Shown: positions 1 through 9,534 of the stretch, piece by piece
How positions within the stretch are numbered: position 1 is the stretch's first letter
How the letters are laid out: each line of letters opens with the position of its first letter
Source of the DNA: Gammaproteobacteria bacterium
GTDB lineage: Bacteria; Pseudomonadota; Gammaproteobacteria; Chromatiales; Chromatiaceae
Length of the DNA stretch: 64,000 nt
Assembly (NCBI GenBank): GCA_020445415.1
Contig: JAGRGP010000065.1
Location: forward strand, 1 to 64,000
Reading direction: 5' to 3'
Notes under the pieces: generated by a model
The model's database searches: none
The model's input: only the letters and a program-made list of their open reading frames with translations
Told to the model about the DNA's origin: nothing
Made by a program: the position numbers and the translations under genes

Positions 1-1954
1 AGGGATCGCCGACGGTGTCGCCGGTAACCGAGGCCTTGTGGGCTTCCGAACCCTTGCCGCCATAATTACCGTCTTCAATATACTTTTTGGCATTATCCCA
101 GGCACCACCGCCGGCGGTCATGGAGATGGCAACGAATAGGCCGGTAACGATGGTGCCAATAAGCAGCCCACCTAACGCCTGAGGTCCGAGGATCAGACCA
201 ACCAACAGCGGCACCGCTATGGGTAGCAGCGAGGGTACGATCATCTCCTTGATGGCGCCCTTGGTAAGCATATCCACCGCCTTCGAATAATCCGGCTTTT
301 GTGTGCGATCCATAATGCCGGGCATCTCTTTGAACTGGCGGCGAACCTCGTTGACGATACCGGCAGCGGCGCGTCCTACCGCTTCCATTGCCAGGGCACC
401 AAACAGGAACGGGACCATGCCACCAATGAGCAGACCGATCAGCACCATATGGTTCGATAGGTCGAAGCTCATCGTGTGCCCCACATGGGCATTAAGGGCG
501 TGGGTGTAATCGGCAAACAGTACCAGTGCGGCTAACCCTGCCGAACCGATGGCATAACCCTTGGTTACCGCCTTGGTAGTATTGCCGACGGCGTCCAGGG
601 GATCGGTGATATTCCGAATTTTTTCATCGAGTTCCGCCATCTCCGCGATACCGCCGGCGTTGTCGGTAATAGGTCCGTAGGCATCGAGGGCCACGATGAT
701 GCCGCTCATAGACAACATGGAGGTGGCGGCGATGGCGATCCCGTATAGTCCAGCCAGGTCGTAGGCTCCCCACATTGCGGCACAAATTACCAGTACCGGT
801 AGCGCCGTCGATTTCATGGAGATACCGAGACCGGCGATGATATTGGTGGCGTGCCCGGTAGTAGAGGCAGCGGCGATAGCGCGCACCGGTTTGAACTGGG
901 TACCGGTATAGTACTCGGTGATAACCACCATGGCGGCGGTCAGAAACAGGCCGATTAGCGCCGATCCAAACAAAGCCATGGTGGGATCGCCGATACCTTC
1001 TATGCTGAGGTCACCCATCATGACCATCGTGACCACATAGTATGCTACGGCCGAAATGGCACCAGCTACCGCCAGTCCCTTGTAGAGGGCCGGCATCACA
1101 TTGGTGGCCGTATCGTGGATCTTAACGAAGTAGGTGCCGATAATGGAGGCAATGATAGAAACACCGCCCAAGACCAATGGATAAACGATTGCGGCATCTC
1201 CCGCACCCGTCAGTAGCAGACCACCCAATAGCATGGTTGCGACCACGGTGACGGCATAGGTTTCGAAGAGGTCCGCGGCCATGCCCGCGCAGTCGCCCAC
1301 ATTGTCGCCCACGTTGTCCGCGATGACGGCGGGGTTACGCGGGTCATCTTCGGGTATTCCTGCCTCCACCTTACCTACCAGGTCAGCGCCCACGTCGGCG
1401 CCCTTGGTGAAAATACCACCACCGAGTCGTGCGAAGATTGAGATGAGTGAGCCACCGAAGGCAAGACCTACCAGAGCATGCAGTGCATCGGCATTACTTA
1501 CGCCGCCCAAGGTCAGGGCGCCAAAATAGCCGGCTACACCAAGCAGACCAAGGCCCACCACCAGCATGCCGGTGATGGCGCCGCCCCGAAAGGCGATCTG
1601 TAAAGCGGCATTGATTCCGTTGTTGGCGGCTTGAGCAGTGCGTAGATTGGAGCGCACCGAGATGTTCATGCCGATGTATCCGGCCGCACCGGAGAGGATT
1701 GCACCAATCGCGAATCCGATGGCCGTGGTGGCGCCAAGCGCGTACCAGATAACAACCATCAAAGCCAAACCAACCACGCCGATGGTAAGGTATTGACGAT
1801 TAAGATAGGCCTTTGCACCTTCCTGCACCGCGCCAGCGATTTCTTTCATGCGCTCGTTTCCTTCTGGCTGTGCCAGAATCCACTTTACGGAAACGAAGCC
1901 GTAGACTACTGCGCCTATGGCGCAGATCAAGGCAAATATAAGCTCAACAGTCAT
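1..1954 (-). CDS. hppA: K+-independent H+-translocating pyrophosphatase (partial, C-terminus beyond window)
   Basis: Membrane-bound pyrophosphatase that couples PPi hydrolysis to H+ export. The reading frame opens at an ATG at 1954 ([13 protein letters not shown]) and runs off the left edge, so about 651 residues are visible and only the last part is missing. It is highly hydrophobic with many membrane segments. It carries the family's acidic substrate motif ([19 protein letters not shown], then [19 protein letters not shown]). The stretch [15 protein letters not shown] has Lys at residue 461; K+-dependent enzymes have Ala at this site, so this one should be K+-independent (established family rule). 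Transcription comes from pfp upstream across a 256-nt gap. That fits PPi made in biosynthesis being used either by the PPi-linked glycolytic enzyme or to pump protons. Confidence 0.97.
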   Translation of the reverse strand, partial: MTVELIFALICAIGAVVYGFVSVKWILAQPEGNERMKEIAGAVQEGAKAYLNRQYLTIGVVGLALMVVIWYALGATTAIGFAIGAILSGAAGYIGMNISVRSNLRTAQAANNGINAALQIAFRGGAITGMLVVGLGLLGVAGYFGALTLGGVSNADALHALVGLAFGGSLISIFARLGGGIFTKGADVGADLVGKVEAGIPEDDPRNPAVIADNVGDNVGDCAGMAADLFETYAVTVVATMLLGGLLLTGAGDAAIVYPLVLGGVSIIASIIGTYFVKIHDTATNVMPALYKGLAVAGAISAVAYYVVTMVMMGDLSIEGIGDPTMALFGSALIGLFLTAAMVVITEYYTGTQFKPVRAIAAASTTGHATNIIAGLGISMKSTALPVLVICAAMWGAYDLAGLYGIAIAATSMLSMSGIIVALDAYGPITDNAGGIAEMAELDEKIRNITDPLDAVGNTTKAVTKGYAIGSAGLAALVLFADYTHALNAHVGHTMSFDLSNHMVLIGLLIGGMVPFLFGALAMEAVGRAAAGIVNEVRRQFKEMPGIMDRTQKPDYSKAVDMLTKGAIKEMIVPSLLPIAVPLLVGLILGPQALGGLLIGTIVTGLFVAISMTAGGGAWDNAKKYIEDGNYGGKGSEAHKASVTGDTVGDP

Positions 1955-2146
1955 CAAGACTTCTCCTCATGCTTATTGTTTAAAGATTCCATGCCGGTTC
2001 TGGCCCTTCATGACCCCCGGTCGCCCGGAGAATGAAGAAATAGGTTTCCCCTCAAGCCGTCGCGAATCGCCGCCCCAGGTCTGCTTGCCCATTCGGGCGA
2101 GCCGCCACGGATTGTACCTACTATGCGTTAACTCGTGGTCATTCAA

Positions 2147-2162
2147 TTCCCTCTTAAGGGAA
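2147..2162. other. small stem-loop between pfp and hppA
   Basis: Six-base arms TTCCCT and AGGGAA flank a 4-nt loop in the 256-nt gap between pfp and hppA. No T-run follows on the minus strand, so it is not a convincing intrinsic terminator. It could be an RNA processing or attenuation point that lets pfp and hppA be expressed at different levels. Nothing else was recognised in 1955-2210. Confidence 0.3.
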
Positions 2163-2210
2163 CTTATGCCCACGTAAAGCGCGCTAATGATACTGCAATG
2201 CACCCCGATA

Positions 2211-3464
2211 TTACAGCTCGAACGCAGGCAGCTTCTTAGCCAACGGCTTGTTTTTTAGGGTGACATAGTCGGGCATACCGTCGACATATGGAGGATACTC
2301 TTCTCCCCGGATCAGTGGGTAGAGATAGTCCTTACATGCTGCGGTGATTCCATAGCCATCCGCGGTAATGAACTCCTTAGGCATCATTTTTTCTACGTTG
2401 GCCACTTCGGAAAGGGGAGCCTTGCCGACTTCCCAGACGTACGGGTTGCTGGATTTACGGACTACGGTGGGCATGATCGAGTTTTCACCAGCCAAGGCAT
2501 ACTCCACAGCGGCTTTGCCCATGGCATAAGCTTGCTCCACATCGCTTTTCGAGGCCAGATGACGGGCTGCCCGTTGCAGGTAGTCGGCGACCGCCCAGTG
2601 GAATTTGTATCCTAGCGCCTGTTTGATCATGTTTGCCACCACCGGGGCGGCGCCTCCCAGCTGGGCGTGTCCAAAGGCGTCCCGGGTACCTTGTTCCGCA
2701 AGAAACTTACCATCCGGCCAGTGCGCGCCTTCGGATACCACGACCGTTACGTAGCCGTGGGTTTCAACCATTTCCTGGCAACGGGCGATGAAGGTTTCTT
2801 GATTGAATGTCACCTCGGGGAAAAGGATGACGACCGGGATGCCTCGGTCTTCAGCCAAGCCACCCGCCGCCGCGATCCATCCCGCATGCCGCCCCATCAC
2901 TTCGATAACGAATACCTTCGTCGATGTCTTGGCCATGGAACGGACATCATAAGAGGCTTCCAGGGTGGAAACGGCAATGTACTTTGCTACGGAGCCGAAT
3001 CCCGGACAGTTGTCTGTAACCGGCAGATCGTTGTCCACGGTCTTGGGAACATGGATGGCCTGCACCGGGTAACCCATTTTCTCGGAGAGTTGGGATACCT
3101 TGTAGCAGGTATCCGCGGAGTCACCGCCGCCGTTGTAGAAGAAATAGCCGATATCATGAGCCTTAAAGACATCGATCAGCCGCTCATATTCCCGCTTGCT
3201 CTCCTCCAGACCTTTCAGTTTAAAGCGACAAGATCCAAACCCTCCCGACGGCGTATGCCGCAGAGCCGCGATAGCGGCATCGGATTCCTGGCTGGTGTCG
3301 ATCAGATCCTCGGTAAGCGCACCGATGATCCCGTTGCGGCCGGCAAACACGTTTCCAATCTGGTCGGTATGCTTACGGGCGGTTTCGATGACACCGCAAG
3401 CCGAGGCGTTGATTACCGCGGTGACGCCACCGGACTGTGCGTAAAAGGCGTTTTTCTTGCTCAT
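2211..3464 (-). CDS. pfp: pyrophosphate-dependent 6-phosphofructokinase
   Basis: Interconverts fructose 6-phosphate and fructose 1,6-bisphosphate using PPi/Pi, reversibly. The 417-residue protein belongs to the PfkA superfamily (MSKKNAFYAQSGGVTAVINAS start; PKTVDNDLP; MGRHAGWIAAAGGLAED). Two positions mark it as PPi-dependent rather than ATP-dependent. Asp occupies the second variable site of the nucleotide loop (NGGGDSADT, where ATP enzymes have Gly), and Lys occupies PKTVDND (ATP enzymes have PGTIDND). The ATG at 3464 follows a good AAGGA with 7-nt spacing. The gene lies between a small unknown gene and hppA, all leftward, so co-transcription is likely. In Methylococcus capsulatus, pfp and an H+-PPase gene are known to be co-transcribed. 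In autotrophs the reverse reaction can replace fructose-bisphosphatase and save PPi. Confidence 0.95.
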   Translation of the reverse strand: MSKKNAFYAQSGGVTAVINASACGVIETARKHTDQIGNVFAGRNGIIGALTEDLIDTSQESDAAIAALRHTPSGGFGSCRFKLKGLEESKREYERLIDVFKAHDIGYFFYNGGGDSADTCYKVSQLSEKMGYPVQAIHVPKTVDNDLPVTDNCPGFGSVAKYIAVSTLEASYDVRSMAKTSTKVFVIEVMGRHAGWIAAAGGLAEDRGIPVVILFPEVTFNQETFIARCQEMVETHGYVTVVVSEGAHWPDGKFLAEQGTRDAFGHAQLGGAAPVVANMIKQALGYKFHWAVADYLQRAARHLASKSDVEQAYAMGKAAVEYALAGENSIMPTVVRKSSNPYVWEVGKAPLSEVANVEKMMPKEFITADGYGITAACKDYLYPLIRGEEYPPYVDGMPDYVTLKNKPLAKKLPAFEL

Positions 3465-3530
3465 AGGATATTCCTTTTTTCCTCATTCACTACATCGTGG
3501 ACTCTGCAGGCGGACTTGCCTGTGATTGGT

Positions 3531-3875
3531 TTATAAATCCCCCCGCTCCTTGGCGCTATGGTCGGCCTGGGCCTGGAGCAGCGAGACAACGCATTCGGTA
3601 ATGTCCGTATATTCATTAACTCCGGTTCCATATTGTTGATAAGGACGGTAAAAAAATTGGCAGCGATACTTGCGTGTCCCGGTTTTGAATATAACAAAGT
3701 GGCAACCTTCCTTTTCCCAATACCAGACCGGGCAGGCAGTCAGATGGCGGTCCGAGGGATACAGCCTTATCTCGGAATCGGCTATCTGGATTTCCACATC
3801 CTCCCGATAGCGCTCCCGCAGGGTGGTCTTGATGACCCAAGTTTCGCTTTCGCTAATGTCTGGTACTTCTTGCAT
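3531..3875 (-). CDS. conserved-looking small protein upstream of pfp, function unknown
   Basis: I do not recognise this family. The ATG at 3875 gives 114 residues (MQEVPDISESETWVIKTTLRERY...). A GTG at 3908 would add 11 residues and has a plausible AGCAGG five nt upstream, so the start is open. The product has no signal peptide or membrane segment. It is rich in aromatic and charged residues (CPVWYWEKEGCHFVIFKTGTRKYRCQF) and has five cysteines without a metal-site spacing. It ends 66 nt before pfp in the same direction, so it is probably the first gene of a three-gene unit with pfp and hppA. A role in PPi metabolism is only guilt by association. Confidence 0.7.
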   Translation of the reverse strand: MQEVPDISESETWVIKTTLRERYREDVEIQIADSEIRLYPSDRHLTACPVWYWEKEGCHFVIFKTGTRKYRCQFFYRPYQQYGTGVNEYTDITECVVSLLQAQADHSAKERGDL

Positions 3876-3908
3876 CGCTATTCGATCTTCTGAAAAAACA
3901 GCCTGCAC

Positions 3909-4116
3909 TATAACCTGCTTTAGGCCAGTGGCTAAATGGTCAGATTGACTTTATGGGAACACTATGCGTACTTTAACCAAGTGGGGGGCGGGGTACTAAT
4001 GCAATTGTTAGATGATCCTATGTAATTTGTTAATTATTAATAAGATCAACAAGGTAAATGATATCCGGATGACGGTGATCCGAACGATAGTCACATGAAG
4101 GACCGAGAGAATTGGT
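3909..4116. promoter_or_regulatory. AT-rich divergent promoter region between the pfp-hppA unit and the adk-like gene
   Basis: This 208-nt gap separates two divergent transcription units. Its right half is clearly AT-rich (about 4000-4065, with runs such as TTAATTATTAATAAG), unlike the flanking genes, and is the natural place for promoters in both directions. I could not pick a confident -35/-10 pair. The shared gap suggests the adk-like gene and the PPi genes may respond to the same signal. Confidence 0.4.
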
Positions 4117-5238
4117 ATGAGAATCGTCCTGATGGGTGGACCGGGCTCTGGGAAGGCGACCCAGGCAAAGCGGCTCAGCGCCCACTACGGTGTTCCGCTG
4201 GTACTGGTAACCGAGCTGGTCAAGGACGCTTCCCGGCAGGCGGGTGAGAGCGGTCTCAAGTTACGCGAGTTGATCGGACTCGGGCAGCAGCCAACCGACG
4301 AACTTATCCTGCTGATCCTGAAAGAGCGGCTGTTGCAGTTGGAGCCAGGTAGCGGCTTTCTGCTCGTTGATTATCCTCGAACTTTTGATCAGGCACAGAT
4401 ACTGGATCAGGCCCTGCAAGGATCGGGACTGAATATCGATCTTGTGGTGCAGCTGGTGGGTGACGAAGATCACTTTATGGAGCGGCTTGAAGGCCGCGAA
4501 GCCTGCAGCGTCTGTGGCGCAACCTACAACGCCTATTCCAGTCCCCCCAGGGTTGATGGAGTTTGCGATCTTTGCGGGGGGCGCATCCGCCGTTATACAG
4601 GCCAGAGTAGAGAAGCCATCTCTAGCAGAATGCGGTTGTATTCCCATCATTCCGCGCTGTTGGAGCCATACTATCGGCAGTCGGGGCGTCTGATCCAGGT
4701 GTCGGGAGACGGTGAGGTTGAAGCCGTATTTCGTGGGATATGCGAATCGATCGGGCAATTGCCCTTAAAGGGAGGGTCTGCCAGCGGAAATACTGGAACC
4801 GGAGTGATGGCGGGTGCTATCGAGAACGGTGCCAATGGCATGCCAGTTGGTTCACGAAATCCGCCATCAGTGGATAAGACCACCCAGAAGAAGCGGCCAA
4901 CGCCACGCCGGCTCGAGGGGGGCGGGGACCAGGAAGCACGGGGCAGGCGGGCAGCCCCGTCTACTGCGGCGGAAAAACGGAGACTTAAGAGCGAAGTAAA
5001 CAAAAAGCAGAGCGCGAAAGCGAGCCGGGCAACTGGTCGCGGGTTACCCGGTGGGAAAGTGGACGCTGAGGGCGAGTCTCGGAAAACGGCTACCGCCGGT
5101 AAAACCCCCAGCCGCCGGCCATCGATGAAAAAGGGAGGTGACGGAAAGCGCCCGCTGCAAACTGTTAAACAGATCGCCGAAAAAAAACAATCGGCCGCTA
5201 ATGGCAAACGGCTGGCCACAGGGAGAAAAACCTCTTGA
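4117..5238 (+). CDS. divergent adenylate-kinase-like protein with long basic C-terminal tail
   Basis: Residues 1 to about 215 have the fold signature of a long-form adenylate kinase: P-loop GGPGSGKATQ (7-16), YPRTFDQA (in place of GFPR..QA), and a zinc-type LID with cysteines at 130, 133, 150 and 153. Several catalytic or AMP-site features are altered. The STGDMLR segment reads VLVTELVKD, and the LID RxDD pair is replaced (RRYTGQSRE). Residues from about 215 to 373 form a low-complexity tail rich in Lys, Arg, Ala, Gly, Ser and Thr, like histone H1 or AlgP repeats, with no counterpart in normal Adk (about 215 aa). It is divergent from the pfp-hppA unit. It may interconvert adenylates next to PPi enzymes, but activity is doubtful. 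The tail could bind nucleic acid or polyphosphate (inference). Confidence 0.85.
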   Translation: MRIVLMGGPGSGKATQAKRLSAHYGVPLVLVTELVKDASRQAGESGLKLRELIGLGQQPTDELILLILKERLLQLEPGSGFLLVDYPRTFDQAQILDQALQGSGLNIDLVVQLVGDEDHFMERLEGREACSVCGATYNAYSSPPRVDGVCDLCGGRIRRYTGQSREAISSRMRLYSHHSALLEPYYRQSGRLIQVSGDGEVEAVFRGICESIGQLPLKGGSASGNTGTGVMAGAIENGANGMPVGSRNPPSVDKTTQKKRPTPRRLEGGGDQEARGRRAAPSTAAEKRRLKSEVNKKQSAKASRATGRGLPGGKVDAEGESRKTATAGKTPSRRPSMKKGGDGKRPLQTVKQIAEKKQSAANGKRLATGRKTS

Positions 5239-5422
5239 GGAGCGGTCTCGATGAGTGAAACACGTCTTGTCGGGAGATGGGCTCAGCCATGCATGCAGCG
5301 GATAGCTTGGAAGAACTTTAGCTGCGGGAGCTATAGTTGTAGCTAAAAGGCAAACCGATTCCAGTCACAACACGATGGGATCTGAAAACCAACTGGAAAG
5401 GCGTGTCTGGGAGTGATCAACC

Positions 5423-6799
5423 ATGTCGCTAAGTGTTTTCGAGCTGTTCAGGATCGGAATTGGGCCTTCCAGTTCCCATACCGTTGGTCCCATGCGGGCA
5501 GCCCGGCAGTTTGTCACCTGGCTCCAAGCGCAGGAAGCGCTGGACCGCTGCGCTGGGGTGAGGGCCGAGCTGTACGGCTCTCTCGGGGCCACCGGAAAGG
5601 GACACGGGAGTGACAAGGCGGTGCTGCTGGGCTTGGAGGGTGAATGCCCTGAATCGGTCGATGTGGATCAGATAGATGAGCGCTTGCAATCGATACGCGC
5701 CATGCAACGGTTGCGGTTGCTGGGCGTGCGGGATATCGATTTCCACGAGCAGCGAGATCTCATATTCCATCGCCGTCGGACCCTGCCCGGCCATAGCAAC
5801 GGCATGTGTTTTTTGGCCTTCGACCATGCTGGCAATGAGCTTGGCTCAAAGATCTATTACTCGGTGGGTGGAGGGTTTGTTGCCGACGAAGCGATGCTGG
5901 AATCTGACCGGCTGGCACCTCTGTCGAGACAGCTTCCCCATCCCTTTGCCAGTGGCAAAGAGCTTCTGGACCAGTGCCGGGCTAGCGGTTTAAGTATCAG
6001 TACTCTGATGCTAGAGAACGAGAAATGCCGACAAGGTGAGGGAGAGATCATTGAGGGGCTGCTCGCTGTTTGGGGTGTGATGTCCGCCTGTATTGACCGG
6101 GGGTGCGCCCGGGAGGGTATCCTGCCCGGGGGGATGAAAATCAAACGGCGCGCAGCACACCTCTACCGCACACTCCGTAGCGATTCCCAGACAGGTTTGT
6201 CGCCCATGGGGGCCATGGATTGGGTGGACCTCTATGCGCTGGCGGTTAATGAAGAGAATGCCGCCGGGGGGCGCGTTGTGACCGCTCCCACTAACGGGGC
6301 GGCGGGAATCATTCCCGCGGTCATCAAGTACTACCTTACGTTCTGTAATGGTGCGGATGACGATGGCGTGGTCCGTTTTTTACTGGCGGCGGGGGCGGTC
6401 GGTATACTTTACAAAATCAACGCCTCCATTTCCGGCGCGGAGGTGGGGTGCCAGGGGGAGGTGGGATCTGCCTGTTCGATGGCTGCCGCGGGCCTGACAG
6501 AAGCGCTGGGCGGGACACCTGAGCAGGTCGAGAATGCCGCGGAGATTGGCATGGAGCATAATTTGGGGCTCACCTGTGACCCGGTGGGCGGCTTGGTGCA
6601 GGTTCCCTGTATTGAGCGCAACGCGATGGCCGCCGTCAAGGCTATCAATGCGTCACGCATGGCGCTGCGTGGCGATGGCAGCCACTTCGTATCCTTGGAC
6701 AAGGTGATTAAAACCATGCGAGATACCGGCCGGGATATGAAGAGCAAGTACAAAGAAACCGCACGCGGCGGGCTGGCTGTCAATGTTGTGGAATGCTGA
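5423..6799 (+). CDS. sdaA: L-serine ammonia-lyase (Fe-S, single chain)
   Basis: Deaminates L-serine to pyruvate and ammonia. The 458-residue protein begins [24 protein letters not shown], the usual start of the beta domain, and has the alpha-domain cluster region with conserved cysteines in [10 protein letters not shown] and [15 protein letters not shown], which ligate the 4Fe-4S cluster in this family. The length matches the one-chain gammaproteobacterial type. The ATG at 5423 is preceded by GGGAG with 9-nt spacing. It stands 184 nt after the adk-like gene and 61 nt before an amidohydrolase in the same direction; the latter gap holds a stem-loop, so the two may be only partly coupled. Confidence 0.97.
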   Translation: MSLSVFELFRIGIGPSSSHTVGPMRAARQFVTWLQAQEALDRCAGVRAELYGSLGATGKGHGSDKAVLLGLEGECPESVDVDQIDERLQSIRAMQRLRLLGVRDIDFHEQRDLIFHRRRTLPGHSNGMCFLAFDHAGNELGSKIYYSVGGGFVADEAMLESDRLAPLSRQLPHPFASGKELLDQCRASGLSISTLMLENEKCRQGEGEIIEGLLAVWGVMSACIDRGCAREGILPGGMKIKRRAAHLYRTLRSDSQTGLSPMGAMDWVDLYALAVNEENAAGGRVVTAPTNGAAGIIPAVIKYYLTFCNGADDDGVVRFLLAAGAVGILYKINASISGAEVGCQGEVGSACSMAAAGLTEALGGTPEQVENAAEIGMEHNLGLTCDPVGGLVQVPCIERNAMAAVKAINASRMALRGDGSHFVSLDKVIKTMRDTGRDMKSKYKETARGGLAVNVVEC

Positions 6800-6803
6800 T
6801 GCT

Positions 6804-6835
6804 TGGCCGGTCAGCCGGTAACCGGCTAGTGGCCA
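6804..6835 (+). other. nested stem-loop downstream of sdaA
   Basis: An inner palindrome AGCCGGT-A-ACCGGCT (6813-6827) sits inside outer arms TGGCC (6804-6808) and GGCCA (6831-6835). It lies in the 61-nt gap between sdaA and the amidohydrolase gene. With no T-run it is more likely an mRNA-end stabiliser or attenuator than a classical terminator. Confidence 0.4.
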
Positions 6836-6860
6836 CCAGCACGGTGGCGGAGTAGGTTTA

Positions 6861-7622
6861 GTGACAAAAGTCTTCGATAGCCATTTTCATATTATCGACC
6901 ATCGTTTTCCCCTCGTGGCGAACCAGGGTTATCTGCCAGGAGAGTTCAGCTGTGAGGATTATCTGCGGCGTACCGCCGGTATCGGGTTGATCGGAGGGGC
7001 GGTCGTATCGGGGTCATTTCAGGCATTCGACCAAGGATATCTACGAAGTGCGTTGGAGGTCCTCGGGGATAGGTTTGTCGGCGTGACTCAGTTGCCTTAT
7101 ACAGTCACTGACGAAGAGATCCTGTCATTGGATGACGCCGGAGTACGGGCCTTGCGATTTAATCTGAGGCGCGGGGGGGCGGAAGATAGCCGCCATCTAG
7201 AGCGTATGGCAAGGCGTGTCTACGAGTTGGTAGGTTGGCATGTGGAACTCTACGTGGATTCATCCCGGCTGGGCGACTTGTTTCCGTTACTGCGCCGCTT
7301 GCCGCTGCTCGTTATCGACCACCTTGGACTGTCCGCTGTTGGTTGGCATGACCTTCTGCGGTTGGTGGAACAGGGCGTACAGGTCAAAGCAACCGGTTTT
7401 GGCAGAGTGGATTTTTCTATCCCCGGGGCCCTGACCCAAATCCATGGAATCAACCCCGGGGCACTGATGTTTGGGACCGATCTTCCATCCACTCGTGCGC
7501 CCAGACCTTACCAAGACAGTGATCTGCAGTTGCTGATCGAGACGCTAGGCGTAGCGGGTGGGGAGGCAGTACTCTATCAAAACGCCTTGGAGCGCTACCG
7601 TCCCCGAGTGCGCCCGGATTGA
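6861..7622 (+). CDS. amidohydrolase-family TIM-barrel hydrolase
   Basis: A 253-residue protein of the amidohydrolase-2 superfamily (metal-dependent hydrolases of the 2-pyrone-4,6-dicarboxylate lactonase/decarboxylase type). The N-terminal metal motif is DSHFHIID, and the late Asp lies in MFGTDLPS, as expected for the barrel strands. Substrate cannot be told from sequence. The start is a GTG at 6861 with GGAG about 8 nt upstream; no ATG would keep the HxH motif. It ends 16 nt before the convergent trpC gene. It may be co-transcribed with sdaA but has no obvious pathway link. Confidence 0.8.
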   Translation: MTKVFDSHFHIIDHRFPLVANQGYLPGEFSCEDYLRRTAGIGLIGGAVVSGSFQAFDQGYLRSALEVLGDRFVGVTQLPYTVTDEEILSLDDAGVRALRFNLRRGGAEDSRHLERMARRVYELVGWHVELYVDSSRLGDLFPLLRRLPLLVIDHLGLSAVGWHDLLRLVEQGVQVKATGFGRVDFSIPGALTQIHGINPGALMFGTDLPSTRAPRPYQDSDLQLLIETLGVAGGEAVLYQNALERYRPRVRPD

Positions 7623-7638
7623 TCGATTTTCTGAGCGC

Positions 7639-8451
7639 TCACAGCATCGTGCTGGGCGCAAACAATTCTTTGAGTTTTGTTCCCGGGTCAGGCGCCCGCA
7701 TAAAGGCTTCGCCTACCAGAAATCCGTCAACCCCACGGTGGCGCAGCAAACGCACGTCGTCGGGAGTGTGGATACCACTTTCCGTGATCAGTGTGGTTTC
7801 GGCGGGAACCTGTTCGAGTAGGCCTAACGTGGTATGCAAGCTTACTTCGAAGGTGTGCAGATCACGATTGTTGATGCCGATGAGGGGGGCGGACAGATTC
7901 ACGGCTCGTTGCAGTTCTTCCTGATTGTGCACCTCTAGCAGCACATCCATGGTGAGATGCCGGGCCAATCCATCAAGTTTGGCGAGTTCCTGGTCGGTCA
8001 GGCATGCGGCAATCAATAGGATGCAATCCGCGCCGATGAGCCGGGCTTCGTAGACCTGGTACGGGTCGATGATGAAATCTTTGCGTAATACCGGCAACGT
8101 ACAGGAGGCCCTGGCTTGCTTTAGGTAGGCGTCACTGCCTTGGAAAAAGTCCACGTCGGTCAAGACCGATAGACAAGTGGCGCCGCCGCTTTCATAGCTG
8201 GACGCGATTTCATCCGGGTGAAATTCCTGGCGGATAATGCCCTTGCTGGGAGAGGCTTTTTTAATCTCCGCAATCACGCCTACCCCCCCCGCTGAGACCC
8301 TAGCCTTCAGCGCCCCGAGAAAATCCCGTCGAGGGGGGGCGGTGGCAAGTTGCTCGATCAGCTGATCCTGGGGGCATAGGGCGGCTCTCTCGAAGACTTC
8401 CTTCCGTTTGCGCGCGACGATTTTTTTGAGAATGTCCGGCGTGTCGCTCAT
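7639..8451 (-). CDS. trpC: indole-3-glycerol-phosphate synthase
   Basis: Catalyses ring closure of CdRP to indole-3-glycerol phosphate in tryptophan synthesis. The 270-residue TIM barrel shows the family motifs [56 protein letters not shown] and [12 protein letters not shown], including the catalytic Lys and Glu residues. The ATG at 8451 has AGGAG 7 nt upstream; a TTG at 8457 would add only two residues. It is on the same strand as trpE, trpG and trpD but is cut off from trpD by three genes, two of them on the other strand. It therefore must have its own promoter, probably in the AT-rich gap around 8480-8510. Confidence 0.97.
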   Translation of the reverse strand: MSDTPDILKKIVARKRKEVFERAALCPQDQLIEQLATAPPRRDFLGALKARVSAGGVGVIAEIKKASPSKGIIRQEFHPDEIASSYESGGATCLSVLTDVDFFQGSDAYLKQARASCTLPVLRKDFIIDPYQVYEARLIGADCILLIAACLTDQELAKLDGLARHLTMDVLLEVHNQEELQRAVNLSAPLIGINNRDLHTFEVSLHTTLGLLEQVPAETTLITESGIHTPDDVRLLRHRGVDGFLVGEAFMRAPDPGTKLKELFAPSTML

Positions 8452-8599
8452 GTTCAAGCTCCTGGATCAACTGGAATCCACAGGATATAAATATAACATT
8501 TTAACTTGGCAGGGCGTCCGATATCCGTGGGCCTGCCCGTTGCCCGGCGGGGAGATTCGCCGATTAAGGCGGAGCGGCAACTTTCGGTTAATACCTTGC

Positions 8600-8628
8600 T
8601 TGTGTATCCCTCCAGGGACAGGCATATT
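8600..8628 (+). promoter_or_regulatory. candidate sigma70-type promoter for the nitroreductase gene
   Basis: TTGTGT (8600-8605) and CATATT (8623-8628) are separated by 17 nt, 47 nt before the nitroreductase ATG at 8676. Four of six and four of six consensus bases match, so this is a modest candidate. The opposite strand around 8480-8510 is AT-rich and may hold the trpC promoter. Confidence 0.3.
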
Positions 8629-8675
8629 CCAGTATGCTGGCGTATATCGATTTGACTCAACCTGAAGAACGCATT

Positions 8676-9413
8676 ATGAATCAGACCATCAAACTCTTGA
8701 GGGGCCACCGCTCGATACGCAAATTTACCGACCAACCGGTACCGCAGGCACTTGTAAACGAGTTGGTGGCTACGGGGCAGGCTGCCTCAACATCCAGTTT
8801 TATTCAAGGTTGCTCGGTAGTCCAGGTAAACCGCCCGGAAGACCGGGCCAAGTTGGCGGTCTGGTCGGGTAATCAGCGGTACGTCGAGGAGGCTCCGGTA
8901 TTTCTGGTCTTTTGTGCCGACATGAAGCGGCATCAGCTGGTTTGCGATATGCAAGGGACCGAGATGCTATCCGGCTATGCCGAGCAATTCATTACCGCTA
9001 CGGTGGATTGCGGACTATTTGCGCAAAATCTAATGGCTGCCGCCGAATCCACAGGGCTTGGTGGGTGTTATATTGGCGGTATCCGCAACCAGATCGCCAA
9101 GGTAGCCGCGTTGCTTGACCTGCCCGATCTCGTCTACCCAGTATTTGGCATGTGTCTCGGGTATCCGGATCAGGATCCCATCCTGAGGCCGCGCTTACCA
9201 CTCGAGGTTGTTTTGAAGCAGGACCGCTATGATGATAGCGGTGATAGGGCGGCTATCGCCGATTACGATCAACGGGTAAAGGCGTATTACCTCGAACGGA
9301 GTGGAGGAAAACGCAGTATGACCTGGAGCGAGCAGATGTCCGGGATGCTGATGAAGGAAATTCGTCCCCATATGCTCGAGTTTCTGAAAAAACGGGGCTT
9401 CCTCTTGCGGTAG
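8676..9413 (+). CDS. NfsA/Frp-type FMN nitroreductase
   Basis: A 245-residue NAD(P)H-dependent flavin oxidoreductase of the oxygen-insensitive nitroreductase family. It starts MNQTIKLLRGHRSIRKFTDQPVP, the hallmark FMN-binding N-terminus, followed by STSSFIQGCSVVQV and the middle region AAESTGLGGCYIGGIRN typical of NfsA. The ATG at 8676 is preceded by GAAGAA. An upstream ATG at 8634 would add an unconserved 14 residues. It transcribes against the trp genes and is followed after 121 nt by a small secreted protein. It may reduce quinones, nitroaromatics or chromate; the true substrate is unknown. Confidence 0.9.
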   Translation: MNQTIKLLRGHRSIRKFTDQPVPQALVNELVATGQAASTSSFIQGCSVVQVNRPEDRAKLAVWSGNQRYVEEAPVFLVFCADMKRHQLVCDMQGTEMLSGYAEQFITATVDCGLFAQNLMAAAESTGLGGCYIGGIRNQIAKVAALLDLPDLVYPVFGMCLGYPDQDPILRPRLPLEVVLKQDRYDDSGDRAAIADYDQRVKAYYLERSGGKRSMTWSEQMSGMLMKEIRPHMLEFLKKRGFLLR

Positions 9414-9534
9414 TCGTAGCCCGGGCGGTGACTTACGTTGATAATTGGTTGCCGCTGATAGGATAATCGGGGTTCGCGTCGGCAAGGATACCCAGGGTCC
9501 GTGCGCCAACCCGTTCTAACGTATGGAGATGTCT

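Noticed and set aside
2147-2162. Terminator after pfp
   Set aside because: The stem is only 6 bp and no T-run follows on the minus strand.
2667-3536. 289-residue open frame on the plus strand across pfp
   Set aside because: It is the antisense shadow of a clear pfp gene and has no domain or ribosome site.
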